Shown here in pieces: positions 43,613 to 56,700 of a DNA stretch of 64,000 bases. The notes beneath the pieces are model-generated. The model worked only from the letters and a program-made list of their open reading frames with translations. It did no database searches and had not been told where the DNA came from. Numbering within the stretch: position 1 is the stretch's first letter; the number at the start of each line of letters is the position of its first letter. The position numbers and the translations under genes are program-made. The DNA is from Capsaspora owczarzaki ATCC 30864 (Eukaryota; Opisthokonta; Filasterea), in NCBI RefSeq assembly GCF_000151315.2, contig NW_011887298.1, forward strand, positions 874,530 through 938,529. Direction: 5' to 3'.

Positions 43613-44406
43613 CGTATGTCGGTGGTTGGTGGTTGACTTGGAAGACAGCCGAATGGAAGGCAAAGGGGTGAAAAGGGAAGGCAAGCCGAGCCAAGCAACG
43701 CACCGCGAGTTGGGGGTGGGGGTGTTTTTTTCTTCCTTTTGTTAGACTTGTGGTTGAGTCTGAGTTGCAGAGGCAGAGGCGAAACAAGCGATGGTGAGTG
43801 AATGCGAAACAGCGGCAATGCAAATTCAAAGAAAAATAGGAAAAATAAAAAATATAAAATAAAATAAAAATCGCAATGCAAAGTCCATACAAAACGTAAA
43901 AATAATAGAATAGAATAAAAAAATCGCAATGCAAATCCTACAAAAAATGAATATAAAAGATATAAAAAAATAATAGAATCACGAGTGGCGGGAAAAGCGA
44001 TGATGACGACGGGCTTTGTTGTTAAGGCTGAGACTGGAAAACAGCCGATGAAGAAGAAGCTGAGCACAAGAGAGGCAACAGAAATGGAAGGGAAGCGAAG
44101 CGAAGGGAAGGGAAGGGAAGGGAGGAGGATCAAGGGATGAAGATGGAAGAAGAGAGAGCAAGGGAAAGGTCGGGGAAACAGTGACCGCGAGCGTAGCAAA
44201 GGCTCGTTTTAAACAAAAACATATAGACAAAAAAAAACATACCACAAACAAAAAGAGCAAAATGCAAGACTGCGAAAACACAAAACCAAAACAGCTCAGA
44301 AAGGGTGTGAAAGGAACTCGACCGCTTTTCCAAAAAAAAATCCAGCATCTAAATAATATTCTCTGTATTCAATCTTCATTATTTGTAGCGGTTGCACTCC
44401 ACCACC
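43613..44406. promoter_or_regulatory. Divergent promoter region between the membrane-protein and EBP genes
   Basis: About 790 bp without a supported gene, between two start codons facing away from each other. It includes an A-rich stretch with repeated AAAATA-type words (43830-43980), a GGGAA pentamer run (44103-44125) and T/A-rich sequence just before the EBP start. Specific elements cannot be assigned. Confidence 0.45.
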
Positions 44407-45473
<1,067 letters not shown>

Positions 45474-47972
45474 GCATTTCCGTCCCCTCGTTTGGAGCAT
45501 TGTGCTGCGAGAACAGAAGTTTGCCATTTGTTCAAACGGGAATTTCCGGTGAGCTTTGCATGAACGTGCTCCGAAATACAAAACGCCCACAGCGTCAAGA
45601 ATAAAATATTTCAGAAACAAAACCCCAGGTTTCCCCTTTCGCTCGTCCAAGGGATGAAACAACTAACCGTCCCCGGCGGTGATGGTTTATCAGAGAAAAA
45701 TCTATCTATCATGACTGGAGCAAGGGGAGGACACGGGGGTCGTGGGAAGAGTCGAAAGGAGCGATCGGAGTGCGTTTTCGAAAATAGAAGGTTTTAGCCA
45801 CATCGACCATAGACCCCACATAAACCCCAGCCCCATTCAAGTCCACTCAGCAGGCTCGTGATTCTCCAAAACCAATAGACAAAATGAGTCAATTTATTTT
45901 ATTTGGTCTCAGTCCATTTTTGCTTTTTTTTTTCTTTTTTTTTTTTTTCTTCACTTCAGGTGGGTATGCTTTTTGGCGCGAAAATCAAAAGACATCAACT
46001 CTCGCATCTGCATGTGCCATCGCGCGCGCTTCGGCCCACCGCTCTCGCTCACACCCCTCACACACTCACACACCCACATACTTCACTCATGCGCGGGTCG
46101 AGGCACGGTGGCGCTGGCCTCCTTTCTCCTTTTAGCCTTGGTGTGTTCCGGTCTGCTGAGACCGACCTTTTTACTCTCTCTCTCTCTCTCTCTCTTCCTA
46201 TCCTCACACCCACTCTCCCTCGTGGCCTTCGTGGCCCTTCCATTGCTGTTCATGCTGGCGGTCGCCGAGTCGCTTGGCCGAAATGCGGCGGCTGCCAACG
46301 CTCAGCGGCTGGTCTGATTGGTTCCTTCCTTACCCCTCAAAGTTCTGATGACGCTGTTTTGCTGGCTGCACTCGGTCCTTGTCTCCCCCGTTTCCCCCCC
46401 CCACCCTGGCGCCCGGACATCATCATGATGCCACCATCTCTTCTGATGCTTCTGTCTCTATTTTCTTCAGTGCAGCTCGCTTTGCACTCGCGTCGGGGCC
46501 GCAGAGGACGCCGGCTTTTTGTGGGTTTTCAGCACACGCATCAAAAAAAAAATAAGGGCAAAAAAAACCCATAACAGTTTTCCACCTCGGAGCGCCGTCA
46601 CGAAGGAGGGGAAATGTCGATGGGACTCGTGCAGAATTGTGCTGGAATAAGGAGAAGGATTGCTTGTTGTCGCTCCTCAGGTGTGGCTGCTGTTGTGGAC
46701 CCCCCTTCTGCTTCTGGGGGTAAGAATACTGCAATGAGAGGTTGGTTGCAGGACGTCATCGTTCACCCGTTTCATCTCCATTGCCCTCGTCTCTCTTTGA
46801 CATTTGTATTCAATGTCGAGTCGCCTGATTCATTCCGGTCACCACTCTTTCACGCTCGTGTGCGTGCGAGGGATGATCGTTGTGGCTGGGCTGTTTCAAA
46901 CACGAAAGAGAACGCTCGGCACTTGGTCTTGTTTTCTTTCTCCCTCGAGTGCCCGCACCTTCCTCGGTCCCAGCCACGCTGTCCCTTGTCTCCATCCCTT
47001 GCTCTGGCTTGAAAGCAGCCTCTCCAATGACGAGTGATATTTCGTCTGGTTGTTTTTTTCTTCCGTGTTTTTGGTCTTCTAGTGTGTTCTTTGAAAAGGC
47101 ACGAAAGAGCGGTCATTTCTTTTTTTTTTTTTTTTTTTTCTTTTTTTTTTCTGCTTTTTTTTTTTCTGAACTCTTGGCAATTGGTGACGCGAAAGTGCTT
47201 TTGCGGCACTCTTTGAAAGTCGAAGAGAGAGAGAGGAGCCGTGGCACTCGTCTCTATCCACAATGAAGCGCGAAAAGCCCAAAAAAATTTTAAAAAAAAT
47301 CATGGGGTTGTGATGTGTGGGAGGAGGTTGAGGGGCAAAGTTGAAGGGCGTGAACCCGCCAATTTTGCACCTTGGCAAAAGGATTTTGGTGCATTGTCTC
47401 TCCAATGTCGAATACTATTCGCTAGTGTGCAGTTTTGCGGTAGTTTTGTGGGTGATTTGACGTTGGGTGGAGCTGGTGGGAGCGGTGGTTGAACGTTCGG
47501 TAGCATGACAAAATTTGCCACCAATTTCGATTCTGAATGGTGGACCATTGCATCACCCAATGAGCCAAGCAAATCATCAACCCTCCACTTCCTTTTTCAC
47601 TTCTTGCCATCATTGGTGTGTTAGGATGGAAACTCAGCCTCAGAAGAGAGAGAAAGCGAGAGAACGAACTTTAACACGCCAACAAATCCAAAAACTCACA
47701 CGTTGTTCATGCGAATATTTAGACGTTTTGAACGTGGCACTTTTTCACATCAGCACTCTGCATTGCGTATTGCGTGGCAATTACACTTTGTTATTCGTGC
47801 TATTGTATTGCCAGCTCACTTGTTGACTTTGTGTGCTTGTTTGCTGACCTCAGAAAGGCTCGCTCGTTCTCCTCTCTCTTACAAGAACCGTCTGTCGCTT
47901 CTGGAACTGTCAAACACACACATCCTCAAACTCGCTCAAAAGGCTTCACGAATACACACCGCGACCTCGCAA
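45474..47972. other. 2.5-kb spacer between EBP and ULK/ATG1
   Basis: I find no protein gene here that I would defend. Open frames exist (for example about 45903-46574, plus) but are made of low-complexity pyrimidine-derived peptide. Visible features are T runs (45934-45949, 47119-47139), a TC dinucleotide repeat at about 46172-46194, a C run near 46395 and an A run at 46542. The EBP 3' end lies at the left and the ULK promoter and leader at the right; an upstream non-coding ULK exon is possible. Confidence 0.45.
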
Positions 47973-50900
47973 ATGGCGCTTCAACGTCACACGCGACCAG
48001 GCGATCCTGCTGCGCCAACAGGGTCGGATGCCGAGGCCGCTCTCAAGATTGTCGGGAGATACGTCTACCATCCTCAAACAGACCGCATCGGTCGCGGATC
48101 CTTTGCCACCGTCTACCGAGCGCGCTACGCTGATGTATGTAACTGGTTGTTGTTGGTCTGGTGTGCGTCTTCTGGCATTGGGTGGTTTTGCTGGTCCTCA
48201 TTGTACTCTCTGCTCCGTCCTCTCCCCCCCCCTTCGTCTGGCAGGCACCCGGATACGTTGCCATTAAGCGAATCAAAAAGCAAAAACTCAGCGCACGCCT
48301 CAACGAGAACTTGGATCGCGAAGTTGATATTTTGCGCCTCGTCAAGCATCCGCACATTGTTCAGCTCTACGAAATCCAGGCTTCCAAGGAGAATGTGTAC
48401 CTCATCATGGAGTACTGTGATGGTGGGGACTTGTCACAATTCATTCGCAAGAAAAAACTGCTCCCCGAAGAGCTTGTTCGCTCTTACACGCAACAAATTG
48501 GTAAGCACCGGCTTTTTTTTTTTTTGTTTGTTTTTTTTTTTCTTTACTTTGAACAACCCTCTTGTCGATGACTGCTTTTGTGTTCTCACTTTCTGACTCC
48601 ACGCACAGCTTCCGCTCTTGAAGCTCTGCGCATGTTCAACATTGTGCACCGAGATCTCAAGCCGCAAAATCTCATGCTGGTCAAGCGAGAAACCGTCATC
48701 AAGATTGCCGACTTTGGCTTTGCGCGCTACCTTCAGACCGACACCATGGCGGAAACTCTGTGTGGCTCACCACTGTACATGGCGCCAGAGATTCTTGAAT
48801 CCAAGCAATACGATGCCAAGGGCGACTTGTGGAGCGTTGGCGTCATTCTGTACGAATGTCTGGTCGGGCACGCGCCATTCCGTGCCGACAACTATCTCGA
48901 GCTGCTCCGCACCATCAAAACATCCAAGGACCGGATACCACTCCCGCCGAACGCGTCGATTGAGTGCCGCGACGTGATTGCTGGTCTGATGTGCGTCGAT
49001 CCAGAGCGACGCATTGGGTTTGACGATTTCTTTGCCCACCCGTTCGTCGCCCTCCAGCAGTACAAGACTCGTTTGCGCACGCTCGACCCTGGCTTTGCCA
49101 AGCAGGATGAGGAACAGCGCCAACTCGCCGTTGCCAAGCATTTGGCGTCGGCATCACCCGTCCCGGCCGACGCTTCCGCTTCTCAAAGGCTTCAGGCGAC
49201 CCAAGCCACGCGCAGACCTTCACACCCGACTGACGTGGTGGACCCTATTATCGCTGCCTCTGACGCCCGACAGGAAGGACGGCCCCGCGCTGCCACTCAC
49301 AGCGGCGGCGACACTCGAACCCACCTGGCTCAGGCGCAAGCCCAGGCCGAGCGCCCCGCCCAGCCCATTGCCCAAACCGGCAAGTCCCAAGCCGTTCAAA
49401 TCCTCTCGGCAGTCCAACGCGCCGCCACCGCTGCAGCAGCCACAGCAGCAGCTGCTGTCATCAACCGCGTCACCTCCAGCCCAAACTTGGCGGCGAACCC
49501 TGCCCGATCGACGCCCAGCCGCGGGTCTGTCTCTCGGCCACCCCGCGCTGAAACTCCGCCTGGTGTCTCCTCGTTGGATGAATTCACCTTTACCGACGGC
49601 ACACCTGCCGACAATGGCCGCTCTCCTGCCGACTCTGGCCAGTTTGTTGAAAGCCAGCCTGTCAGCCGGCCCAACAGCGCCATGAACGCCTTCACCGCGG
49701 CACCAGCTCTCGTGTCCACCAAGCCCCAGCCCCAAACGGTGCAAGGCCTTGCCGGCTCGGTCGAAGACTATGTGCTGGTCGGTCCCTCCCAGCAAGTGTC
49801 GGTCAACGCTTTTGCCGACGCTGTGGCCCGCAACAAGGTCCCTAGCTCTCGCTTTGTTCCACCGAGCACCACCACCACCACCACCACCACCACCGCTACC
49901 ACTACCACCACCACAGCTTCCTCTGGCATGCCTGTCCCGCAAAAGAGCGGCGCCTCGGTTGCAATGAATCAAGCCATGACTGACGACCTTCGCCAGCACT
50001 CTCCTGGCACCGACGCCAACCGTGGCGAGCAAGCCGAACCTGACGAAGAAGACGAGCGCACCCTGCAAACCGCGTCCCCCACTTTGGGTGAACGATTTGG
50101 CGAGCATCGTGACAACAGTTTTGCTTCTCGTGTTCCGCTGACCAACCCAGCCACCAACTTCCGTGAACGTGCCAAAACATACGCATTCGGCACCTCGCCT
50201 TCTCGAGGCAGCACTCCGCACACCCCGCCTGCCGACGAAGATCGCGCTGTCCAACTGGCTCTGGCGACGTCGCCCACCAACAACACCACGCCGCACTCCC
50301 CGACCTTGATGGGCACTAGCCGCGTGATTCTGAACAAGTTTGCGGACTTGTTCTACTCTTCTTCTGCATCCTCCAATGTGCAGCCCGTCACCGATGCCTA
50401 CCTTCTCGGCACTTCCCCCTCGCGTCGCGCCATGTCCTCGTCCTCGCGCTCCTTTGACGAGGTATGTCCGGCATAGGTTTTCACGAGGGATTTGTATTGG
50501 TTGGTTGGTTGGTGGGTTTGTTTGTTCGTTCGTTCGTTTGTTTGTTCGTTCGTTCGTTCGTTCGTTTGTGTTGTTTGTTGGGCTCACCGCATTCGCTTCC
50601 GTCGTTGGCTTTTGACAGAATGTCTTGTTCAGTCGCATTGAATCGGCTGCGCAGCATGCGTTCGCCGTTCAGCGCTTGGCCAAGATTCTCAACAGCGGCC
50701 AGCAGTCGACAGGACCGTTGAATGACGACGGCACTCAGGCGCTGCTCTTGTACATGCGCGCACTCGAGTTTTACTTTGAGGGCATCAACCTGTCCCGACA
50801 GCTCGTGCGCAACAACGCCAGCATCCCCTCGGATGTCAACTCGATGATTCAGCTGCTCCGTAGCAAGATCAACGACTGCATCGACTCGGTGGATAGCCTC

Positions 50901-51338
50901 CGCTCCCGCGTGCCGCCAAACGCTCCCCTTTCCTTCGACTTGTCCGTTGAGAAGGTCATTTACGAGAATTCCATCATGCTGGCCCGGGAGGCCGCAGTTC
51001 GCGAGTTACTCGGACACTTCCAGGATGCGCAGGAGGCGTACTGGTGTGCGTACTTTTTGCTCGAATCGCTGCTGATGGACCGCGGCGAGACTCCGCTGGA
51101 AGAGTCTGACAAGGCCCTCGTCAAGCGCTACTCGGCCTCGGTCTCAAAGCGCATCCACATTCTGCAGCAACGCCTGTCGACCAGCAATGGCTCCCAGCCC
51201 ATCTCCCTGTCCAGCTCGGTTGCTGCTGGCTCACCGACCCATCAGCAGAACGCTCTGGCGGCTCAGTTGACTGCCTTTACGACCGGCAACAGTCTGTACC
51301 AACATGGTGGTCAACTATTTGGCGTGTCTCCCGAGTAA
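47973..51338 (+). CDS. ATG1: ULK/ATG1 autophagy-initiating serine-threonine kinase
   Basis: Autophagy-initiation kinase acting with ATG13 and FIP200/ATG17. Exons 47973-48134, 48245-48500, 48609-50461 and 50619-51338 give 996 aa with consistent phases; human ULK1 is about 1050. The N-terminal kinase domain has RIGRGSFATVYRAR, YVAIKRI, VHRDLKPQN and ADFGFAR, and the activation loop METLCGSPLYMAPE has the Thr matching ULK1 T180. A long Ser/Thr/Pro/Ala-rich disordered linker follows with a threonine homopolymer from an ACC repeat (about 49868-49915). It contains EDYVLVGP, resembling the ULK1 LIR region DDFVMVP that binds ATG8. The C-terminal exon is helical (SRIESAAQHAFAVQRLAKIL onward) and fits the tandem-MIT EAT domain that binds ATG13. 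Confidence 0.92.
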
Positions 51339-51591
51339 AAAGGAAAAAACAGACAGTCCGATCGATCGATCTGTTTGTTCCACTCGCAGATCCTTCATTT
51401 TCATTTTGTTTGATTCTCTGCCTCAACGTAGAGGACACCGAGAGGTTTCTGCAACTGTACAATGTACATTATGTGATTTTAAACGATAAAAAAAATACAA
51501 ACTAATGAATTACAGATCTAACAAATGCTCGTTTCATTGGCTCAAAATGTTCAGGTTCGATCAGGTTCCATCTTAATCATTTCCACCAGCA

Positions 51592-53238
51592 TCACTGATC
51601 ATCACCATTATCGTCACTTTCCTCATCATCATCATCATCGTCGTCGTCATCAGCATGACGCGCCGCGGCTTCACGACGGGCAGCGTCTTGACGAATCAGC
51701 TTCTCTCGTTCTTCGGTTGAAGCGCGCTGAGCCAACAGCCAGCTTTCCCACTTTTGCAGACGCGCTTCGCGCTGAGCGTCGGTCTCCTCGACCTTGTAGG
51801 ATGTACGACCGTCCCACTTTGCGGCTTCCAGACGGCGCCCTCCAAACCAGCGGCCATTCATGAGCTCGACACACTTGCCGGCATCTTCAGGAAGGTCGAA
51901 TTTGACAGACACCACTCCGAGTGGGTTTCGATCAAAGATGGTCACCTTGCGTACAACGCCGCATTTGCCACATTCGCTTTCCATGTCCTCCTTGAGCTCG
52001 TTCAGCTCGTTGGGATTGTCGTCAAATTCTTCGGGCGAGAAGACATTGCTAATAATCACAGTGCTCGCGCCCCGCTTGTTCTCCATCGGAACAAACTCGT
52101 CCCAGCCGTACAGCTTTTGCATCACTTTTTGCCGACGTGCTTTGACTTGCTTGAGCTGCTTGGCATTGTTGATGACGGGGCCGTGGTGTTGTGGTGGCGG
52201 CGCTTGGTCTGACTGTACCGAGGTTCCTGCCTCCTTGGCGCCGCCCTTGGCACCTGCGACCGCAGCCTTCGCACCCTTGGAGGCAGACCCGCCCTTGCTG
52301 GCTTCCTTGCTCGATTCTTTGTGACTAAATTTGGCGGCCTCGACGTGAATTGGGTGCTTGCCTCGAAAAAGCGACCCGTCCAAAAAGTCCAGCGCCAGCT
52401 GAACGGACTCTGCTCGATTGTAGCTGCACAGCGCGTCGCCCTTGGGTACGCCATTGGCATCCGTGTAGACCTTGACCTTGAGCTCATTCGTGTTCATGTC
52501 AAAGCGAATAATGCCGCATTGCGACATGTATTCGGCAAACTCTTCGGCATCCACGTCGTACGGCAGCCCAGTCACATAGACGTTGGAGTTTTTGAAAGCC
52601 GGGGCGTCGCCTTCTTGACTTTTGCTTGCTGCAGCTGCTTTGGGCGCACCTTTCCCAGGTCGACCAGGTCCAGCAGCTGCGGGAGGCTTGACGAGCTCGT
52701 CTTCATCATCGTGCTGCTCCATCCGCATGCGTTTGTACTCCCGATGTGCGGCCTCCGCATCCATCTCGCTGCCATTGGGAGCACTGTTGCCCGTAGCAAC
52801 CTGCTGGCCGCCTGATTCAAGATCCGCGCGGGTCCGCCGCGTTGTTGACGCTTCAGTAGTGGTTGATGGCGCAGCTGCCGCCGCGTTCTCATTCCCGCCA
52901 TAGCTCAACTGATACGAGTAGATGAATGCTTCATCGAGACGTGGAAACCACGCCTTTGCGCGACCGTCCCACTCGTAGATTGTCCCGTCGGTCGGGTCGA
53001 GATATGCAGGATTCTCGGCTGGCTTGTTGACGGGAGCCATCGCTGCGTGTGATCCGCCCGACTCGATTTGCGCAACAAGCAGCATTGCTTCGTAAGCAGC
53101 CCGCGAGGCCTCGTCATCGTCACCGGCTGCGTCGTTTGCGAAACGACGAGCGTCAGCGCTCGACGACGGGCTGGATGCTGACTGGGTCGCGACGCCGCCG
53201 ACCAATCCAGGCCCTGCGTTCGTAGAAGCGCCATTCAT
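51592..53238 (-). CDS. HTATSF1: Tat-SF1 / CUS2-like U2 snRNP-associated splicing factor
   Basis: RNA-binding protein that helps U2 snRNP and links splicing to transcription elongation. No intron is evident in this frame. The Tat-SF1 signature DGTIYEWDGRAKAWFPRLDE is present. RRM1 has NVYVTGLPYDVDAEEF and DALCSYNRAESVQLAL. RRM2, the UHM-like domain, begins STVIISNVFSPEEFDDNP and includes DRNPLGVVSVKF and GRWFGGRRLEAAKWDG. The C-terminus is short and acidic (poly-Asp) compared with the long human acidic tail. I placed the start at 53238, the first ATG in this frame. A better-looking beginning (MQKFTPFVAEDDDDDND) starts at 53486 in another frame, so an unrecognised intron or leader frame across the poly-Ala/Gln-type triplet repeat (53240-53272) is possible. 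Convergent with ULK. Confidence 0.88.
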   Translation of the reverse strand: MNGASTNAGPGLVGGVATQSASSPSSSADARRFANDAAGDDDEASRAAYEAMLLVAQIESGGSHAAMAPVNKPAENPAYLDPTDGTIYEWDGRAKAWFPRLDEAFIYSYQLSYGGNENAAAAAPSTTTEASTTRRTRADLESGGQQVATGNSAPNGSEMDAEAAHREYKRMRMEQHDDEDELVKPPAAAGPGRPGKGAPKAAAASKSQEGDAPAFKNSNVYVTGLPYDVDAEEFAEYMSQCGIIRFDMNTNELKVKVYTDANGVPKGDALCSYNRAESVQLALDFLDGSLFRGKHPIHVEAAKFSHKESSKEASKGGSASKGAKAAVAGAKGGAKEAGTSVQSDQAPPPQHHGPVINNAKQLKQVKARRQKVMQKLYGWDEFVPMENKRGASTVIISNVFSPEEFDDNPNELNELKEDMESECGKCGVVRKVTIFDRNPLGVVSVKFDLPEDAGKCVELMNGRWFGGRRLEAAKWDGRTSYKVEETDAQREARLQKWESWLLAQRASTEEREKLIRQDAARREAAARHADDDDDDDDDEESDDNGDDQ

Positions 53239-53272
<34 letters not shown>

Positions 53273-53745
53273 CTCGTCGACGTCGCAGCGGCGCCGGGGC
53301 GAACGGCAATCCAGTGCGCTGGTGGGGCTGGTGCTGGTGCCACTGATCCTGATCCTGATCCGAGCCAGACATTGCTGATGCATGAGCATGAGCAGAAGTA
53401 GTAGTAGGAGCAGCGGTGGTTTGGGCGACTCCGCGATCGTTGTCGTCGTCGTCGTCCTCGGCGACAAACGGAGTGAACTTTTGCATTGGGCGTTTGCTCT
53501 TTGTATGGAGCTTGTATGGAGCTTGTATGAAGACTGGGTGTATGGATTGCGTTCGTTGAATGTTACGAATCTTGTTTGGTTGTACAAAGGCTTTGTTTTT
53601 TTAAAAAAAAAAGCTACAAAAGAAGCCCTGATGGAAGAAGGAAAATAAAATAGACGCACAAAAGACACTGGACAAACAATGTAAAAGACGCTTCGCTTCA
53701 CCCACTGTTGTTGTAGAAAACTTGCACAGAACCAGGGGATGGAAA
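53239..53745. other. Tat-SF1 upstream region and TRF4-like 3' flank
   Basis: The left part carries a 12-copy GCA/CTG triplet run (53240-53272) and an open minus-strand frame starting at 53486 with acidic and His/Gln-rich sequence. It may be the true Tat-SF1 N-terminus or an upstream frame. From 53487 to 53745 there is no gene sign beyond A-rich sequence expected for a leader and the neighbouring 3' end. Confidence 0.4.
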
Positions 53746-56700
53746 TCACTCGCCATCCTCCGTTTCTGCGGCAGTGTAATCGATACTGCGAGAGCGGGTG
53801 CGACGGGTAAACTCGGGATGCTGCTGCTGTTGCTGCTGCGAGAAGGAGGCAGACTCCAGATCCGTTGTGCTCGGCTGGCTGTCGACCTTGGGCGTGGGCG
53901 CGTTTGAGAACAGCACATCGAGTAGTCCATACGGAGAGCGTCGCGAAACGGCGGCATCCTGGGACGAACTCAGCAAGAATCTCAGGGCGTTGCGGAACTC
54001 GAGTTGAACGCGCCAGAACATGAACGACGGCGCGCCAACATTGTTGGCAGCGTTGTGCGGATCTTCGATGGCAGCCACGTTGGGAGGGAAGTTTGACTGG
54101 ATGATCTTCTTGTTACGAATCGAAACGCAAAACTGGGTCGAGTCAAAGTGATTGCCAAAGCGGTCCAGGAAGGCAAGCAGCAACAAGGCGAGCTGCGAGC
54201 TCGGTGGGTTGGTCTGCAGCAAGAACGTGACAAGGAGAACAATGCCATAGGAGGTCAGGCCGCCGCTGTAGGCTTCGTTCAGACCCTTGCTGTGCAAGTA
54301 CTGCTTCAAGACCATCACGAGTGGAGCAAGCATTGGGTACGCGCTAATCTGCGAGCGCACAAAGTCGCGCGCTAGAATGCCCGAGTGCGACAGGGGCCCA
54401 CGCGAAGTATCGTGGAAGCTGACATCCACTGGGATGCGCAGGCCGCCAATCGTGGCAACAAACTTGACCACGGGAATGCGAGACGTCTCGATTGCGCGAA
54501 CACCCGAACACCACGGGAAAGCGGTGAGCCGAGCTGCCAATTCCGCAACCGCACTCTGGGCAGGCGCCCCAGAATTGGGAGCCATGGGGGGTCGGACAAC
54601 GACCAGATCAATGTCGCTGTGTGGAAGGCTGAGGCCATAGCTGTACGAGCCATACAGCACGACATACGAGTTTGGCCAGATGCTCAGCACGACGCCTTGC
54701 ACGTGGTGAATGGCAGTTTGAACGTTCGGCGCATTGGATTGCGCGGTTTTGCTGACGTACTGGTAAAACCTCAAAATGTCGTCGTGCAGCTCAGTAATCA
54801 AGTTCTTGTTGAGGAAGCTGAGGATGGGAGGGAAGGCCAAGGATACTTGCTCGTTCATTTCGGACGTGGAAGCGGACATGGGTGGCGGAGGGGCGATCAA
54901 AGTGATGTCGGAATCACGGTGGCGTTGCTGCAGCTCTTGCATTTGCAAGAGATGAGCTTGGCTTTGCATTTGCTGCTGCTGAAGTTGCTGTTGTTGAAGC
55001 TGTTGTTGCTGGTGTGCCTGCTGTTGCTGAAGTATCTGCTGTTGCTGCAGCTGCTGTATTGACAACGGGTAGCCACCGCCTTGCAGCATTGCAGCTAGGT
55101 GAGGTGCAAACGGTTGTCCTGGCTCGTGAAGGACGACCACCGGCACATGTGCTTGTGCGAGAGGTTCGGTCGGGAAAGGCCCCGCGCCTGCGGGATCTTG
55201 AGTTGGCAAGGCAGAAGAAATAGGACGACCAGCTGCTGCAACGTGAGCGTATGGATCGTGTGGATTGGCCATTGCCACAGTCCGCATGGCAGCAGCGGCA
55301 GCAGCAGATTCGTCCAGGCGTACCGGGTGGCCGATCGCTTTGCTAGCGTCGGAAGGGATGCCACCTCCAGCCCGCGTCGAATGCACGTCTTGCGCATGTG
55401 CGACGCTTTCCAAAGGTGCTCCACCTGGCGGCTTGTAGAGCTGGTACCAGGAGTCCGGCGACTCGAGCTGCAGTGCTTGGAGCTGCTGGTCGTCGACCGT
55501 CACCAGTTTAAACAGCTGGGGGTTGTTAGACGACGTCTGAGCGTGCAACACACGTGCTGCTGCTGGTACAGGAGCCACTGCGGCAACGGTGGTTGTTGTG
55601 CCGATGGCAACGCGCGACGCTCGAGCCGCGAGAGGAGGGTTTGCTGCCGTTCCTGCGTTGTGGGCTGTGGAGGCGACGGCATTGGTCGCGCTTGAGCTCG
55701 GTGGTTGAGACGCAGTTCGGGATGCAGACCGCTTGCTTGCTGGTTGGTTGGCCGAGTTGGTCGACGTGCCAACCGACAGCGACGCTGCGTACGAGGGTGG
55801 AGGGGCATGAGCGGGTGCCGCAGCTTGCGTAGTAACAGATGCAGCAGGTCGCGAGGAGGGCTGTTGCTGGTGCATGGGCTGTGGTTGATGGGGTGAGTGG
55901 GAATGACTTGCTGCCGAGGGGGCGTGAGCGGTGCTGACGGGTGAAACAGGCACAGAAGCCACCTTCTGGTTTTCGGCTGAGGACAGGTCCTCAACGCTCA
56001 GAGCCGCTGCACGCGCTCCCGACAGCCCAGAAATGCTAATGTTGCTGCCAGGGCCGTCATCGAGACTACGCGACGAGGACAAGGGCTTTGACTTGGATTC
56101 GAGGGAGTTTGAGCGTCGAGAGCCGCGGGATTGTGGGTGCTGTTGTTGCTGCTGAGGCTGTTGCTGCTGAGACTGCTCATGTCGTTGTTGTTGTTGTTGC
56201 TGCTGATGATGGTGATGATGGTGATGATGTTGCTGTTGCTGCTGTTGCTGTTGCTGCGGATGTTGATGCGGTGCTGCCTGGTGTTGCTGGCGGACGTGCT
56301 GTTGGTGTTGATCGCGCAACGTGGCCTCGGCAGCAGTTATGGCCGTGATTGCGTGGCCTGGTGGCGTGACGGTATGCGAGCTAGAGTCTGCGAGCGCGTC
56401 GAGCTGCACATTAAAATCACCCAGCTTCAGAAGCACGGCACCCGAAAGCGCGACCGGAGGCAGAAGAGAAGCCGACGCGGACGGTGACGAAGGGAGAGTT
56501 TGGGTAGGCGACTGCAGCCCCACCTGGTCGGACGTTGGCAAACCTCCAAACTCTGTCAGGACTCGCATGTGGGCACTGGCATCGCTGTCGGGGCTGTCAA
56601 AGTCGTCAGCATAGCTGTCATGCGCGAGTCTGCGCGAAGGTGCGCGCGTAGTCTCGGAAGCTGGCTCTGTGCTATTCGAGTTGTCCATTCCAGCAAGGAG

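Noticed and set aside
45903-46574. Plus-strand open frame of about 220 codons between EBP and ULK
   Set aside because: Its peptide is Phe, Ser/Leu and His/Thr runs derived from T, TC and CA repeats, and no homology pattern is seen.
49220-50638. Open frame of about 472 codons on the minus strand within ULK exon 3
   Set aside because: Gly/Arg/Val-rich low-complexity shadow of the Ser/Thr/Pro/Ala linker on the other strand.
53235-53486. Separate small gene starting MQKFTPFVAEDDDDD upstream of Tat-SF1
   Set aside because: It overlaps the Tat-SF1 frame and ends in frame-shifted triplet-repeat translation. It is more likely the true Tat-SF1 N-terminus or a leader frame than an independent gene.
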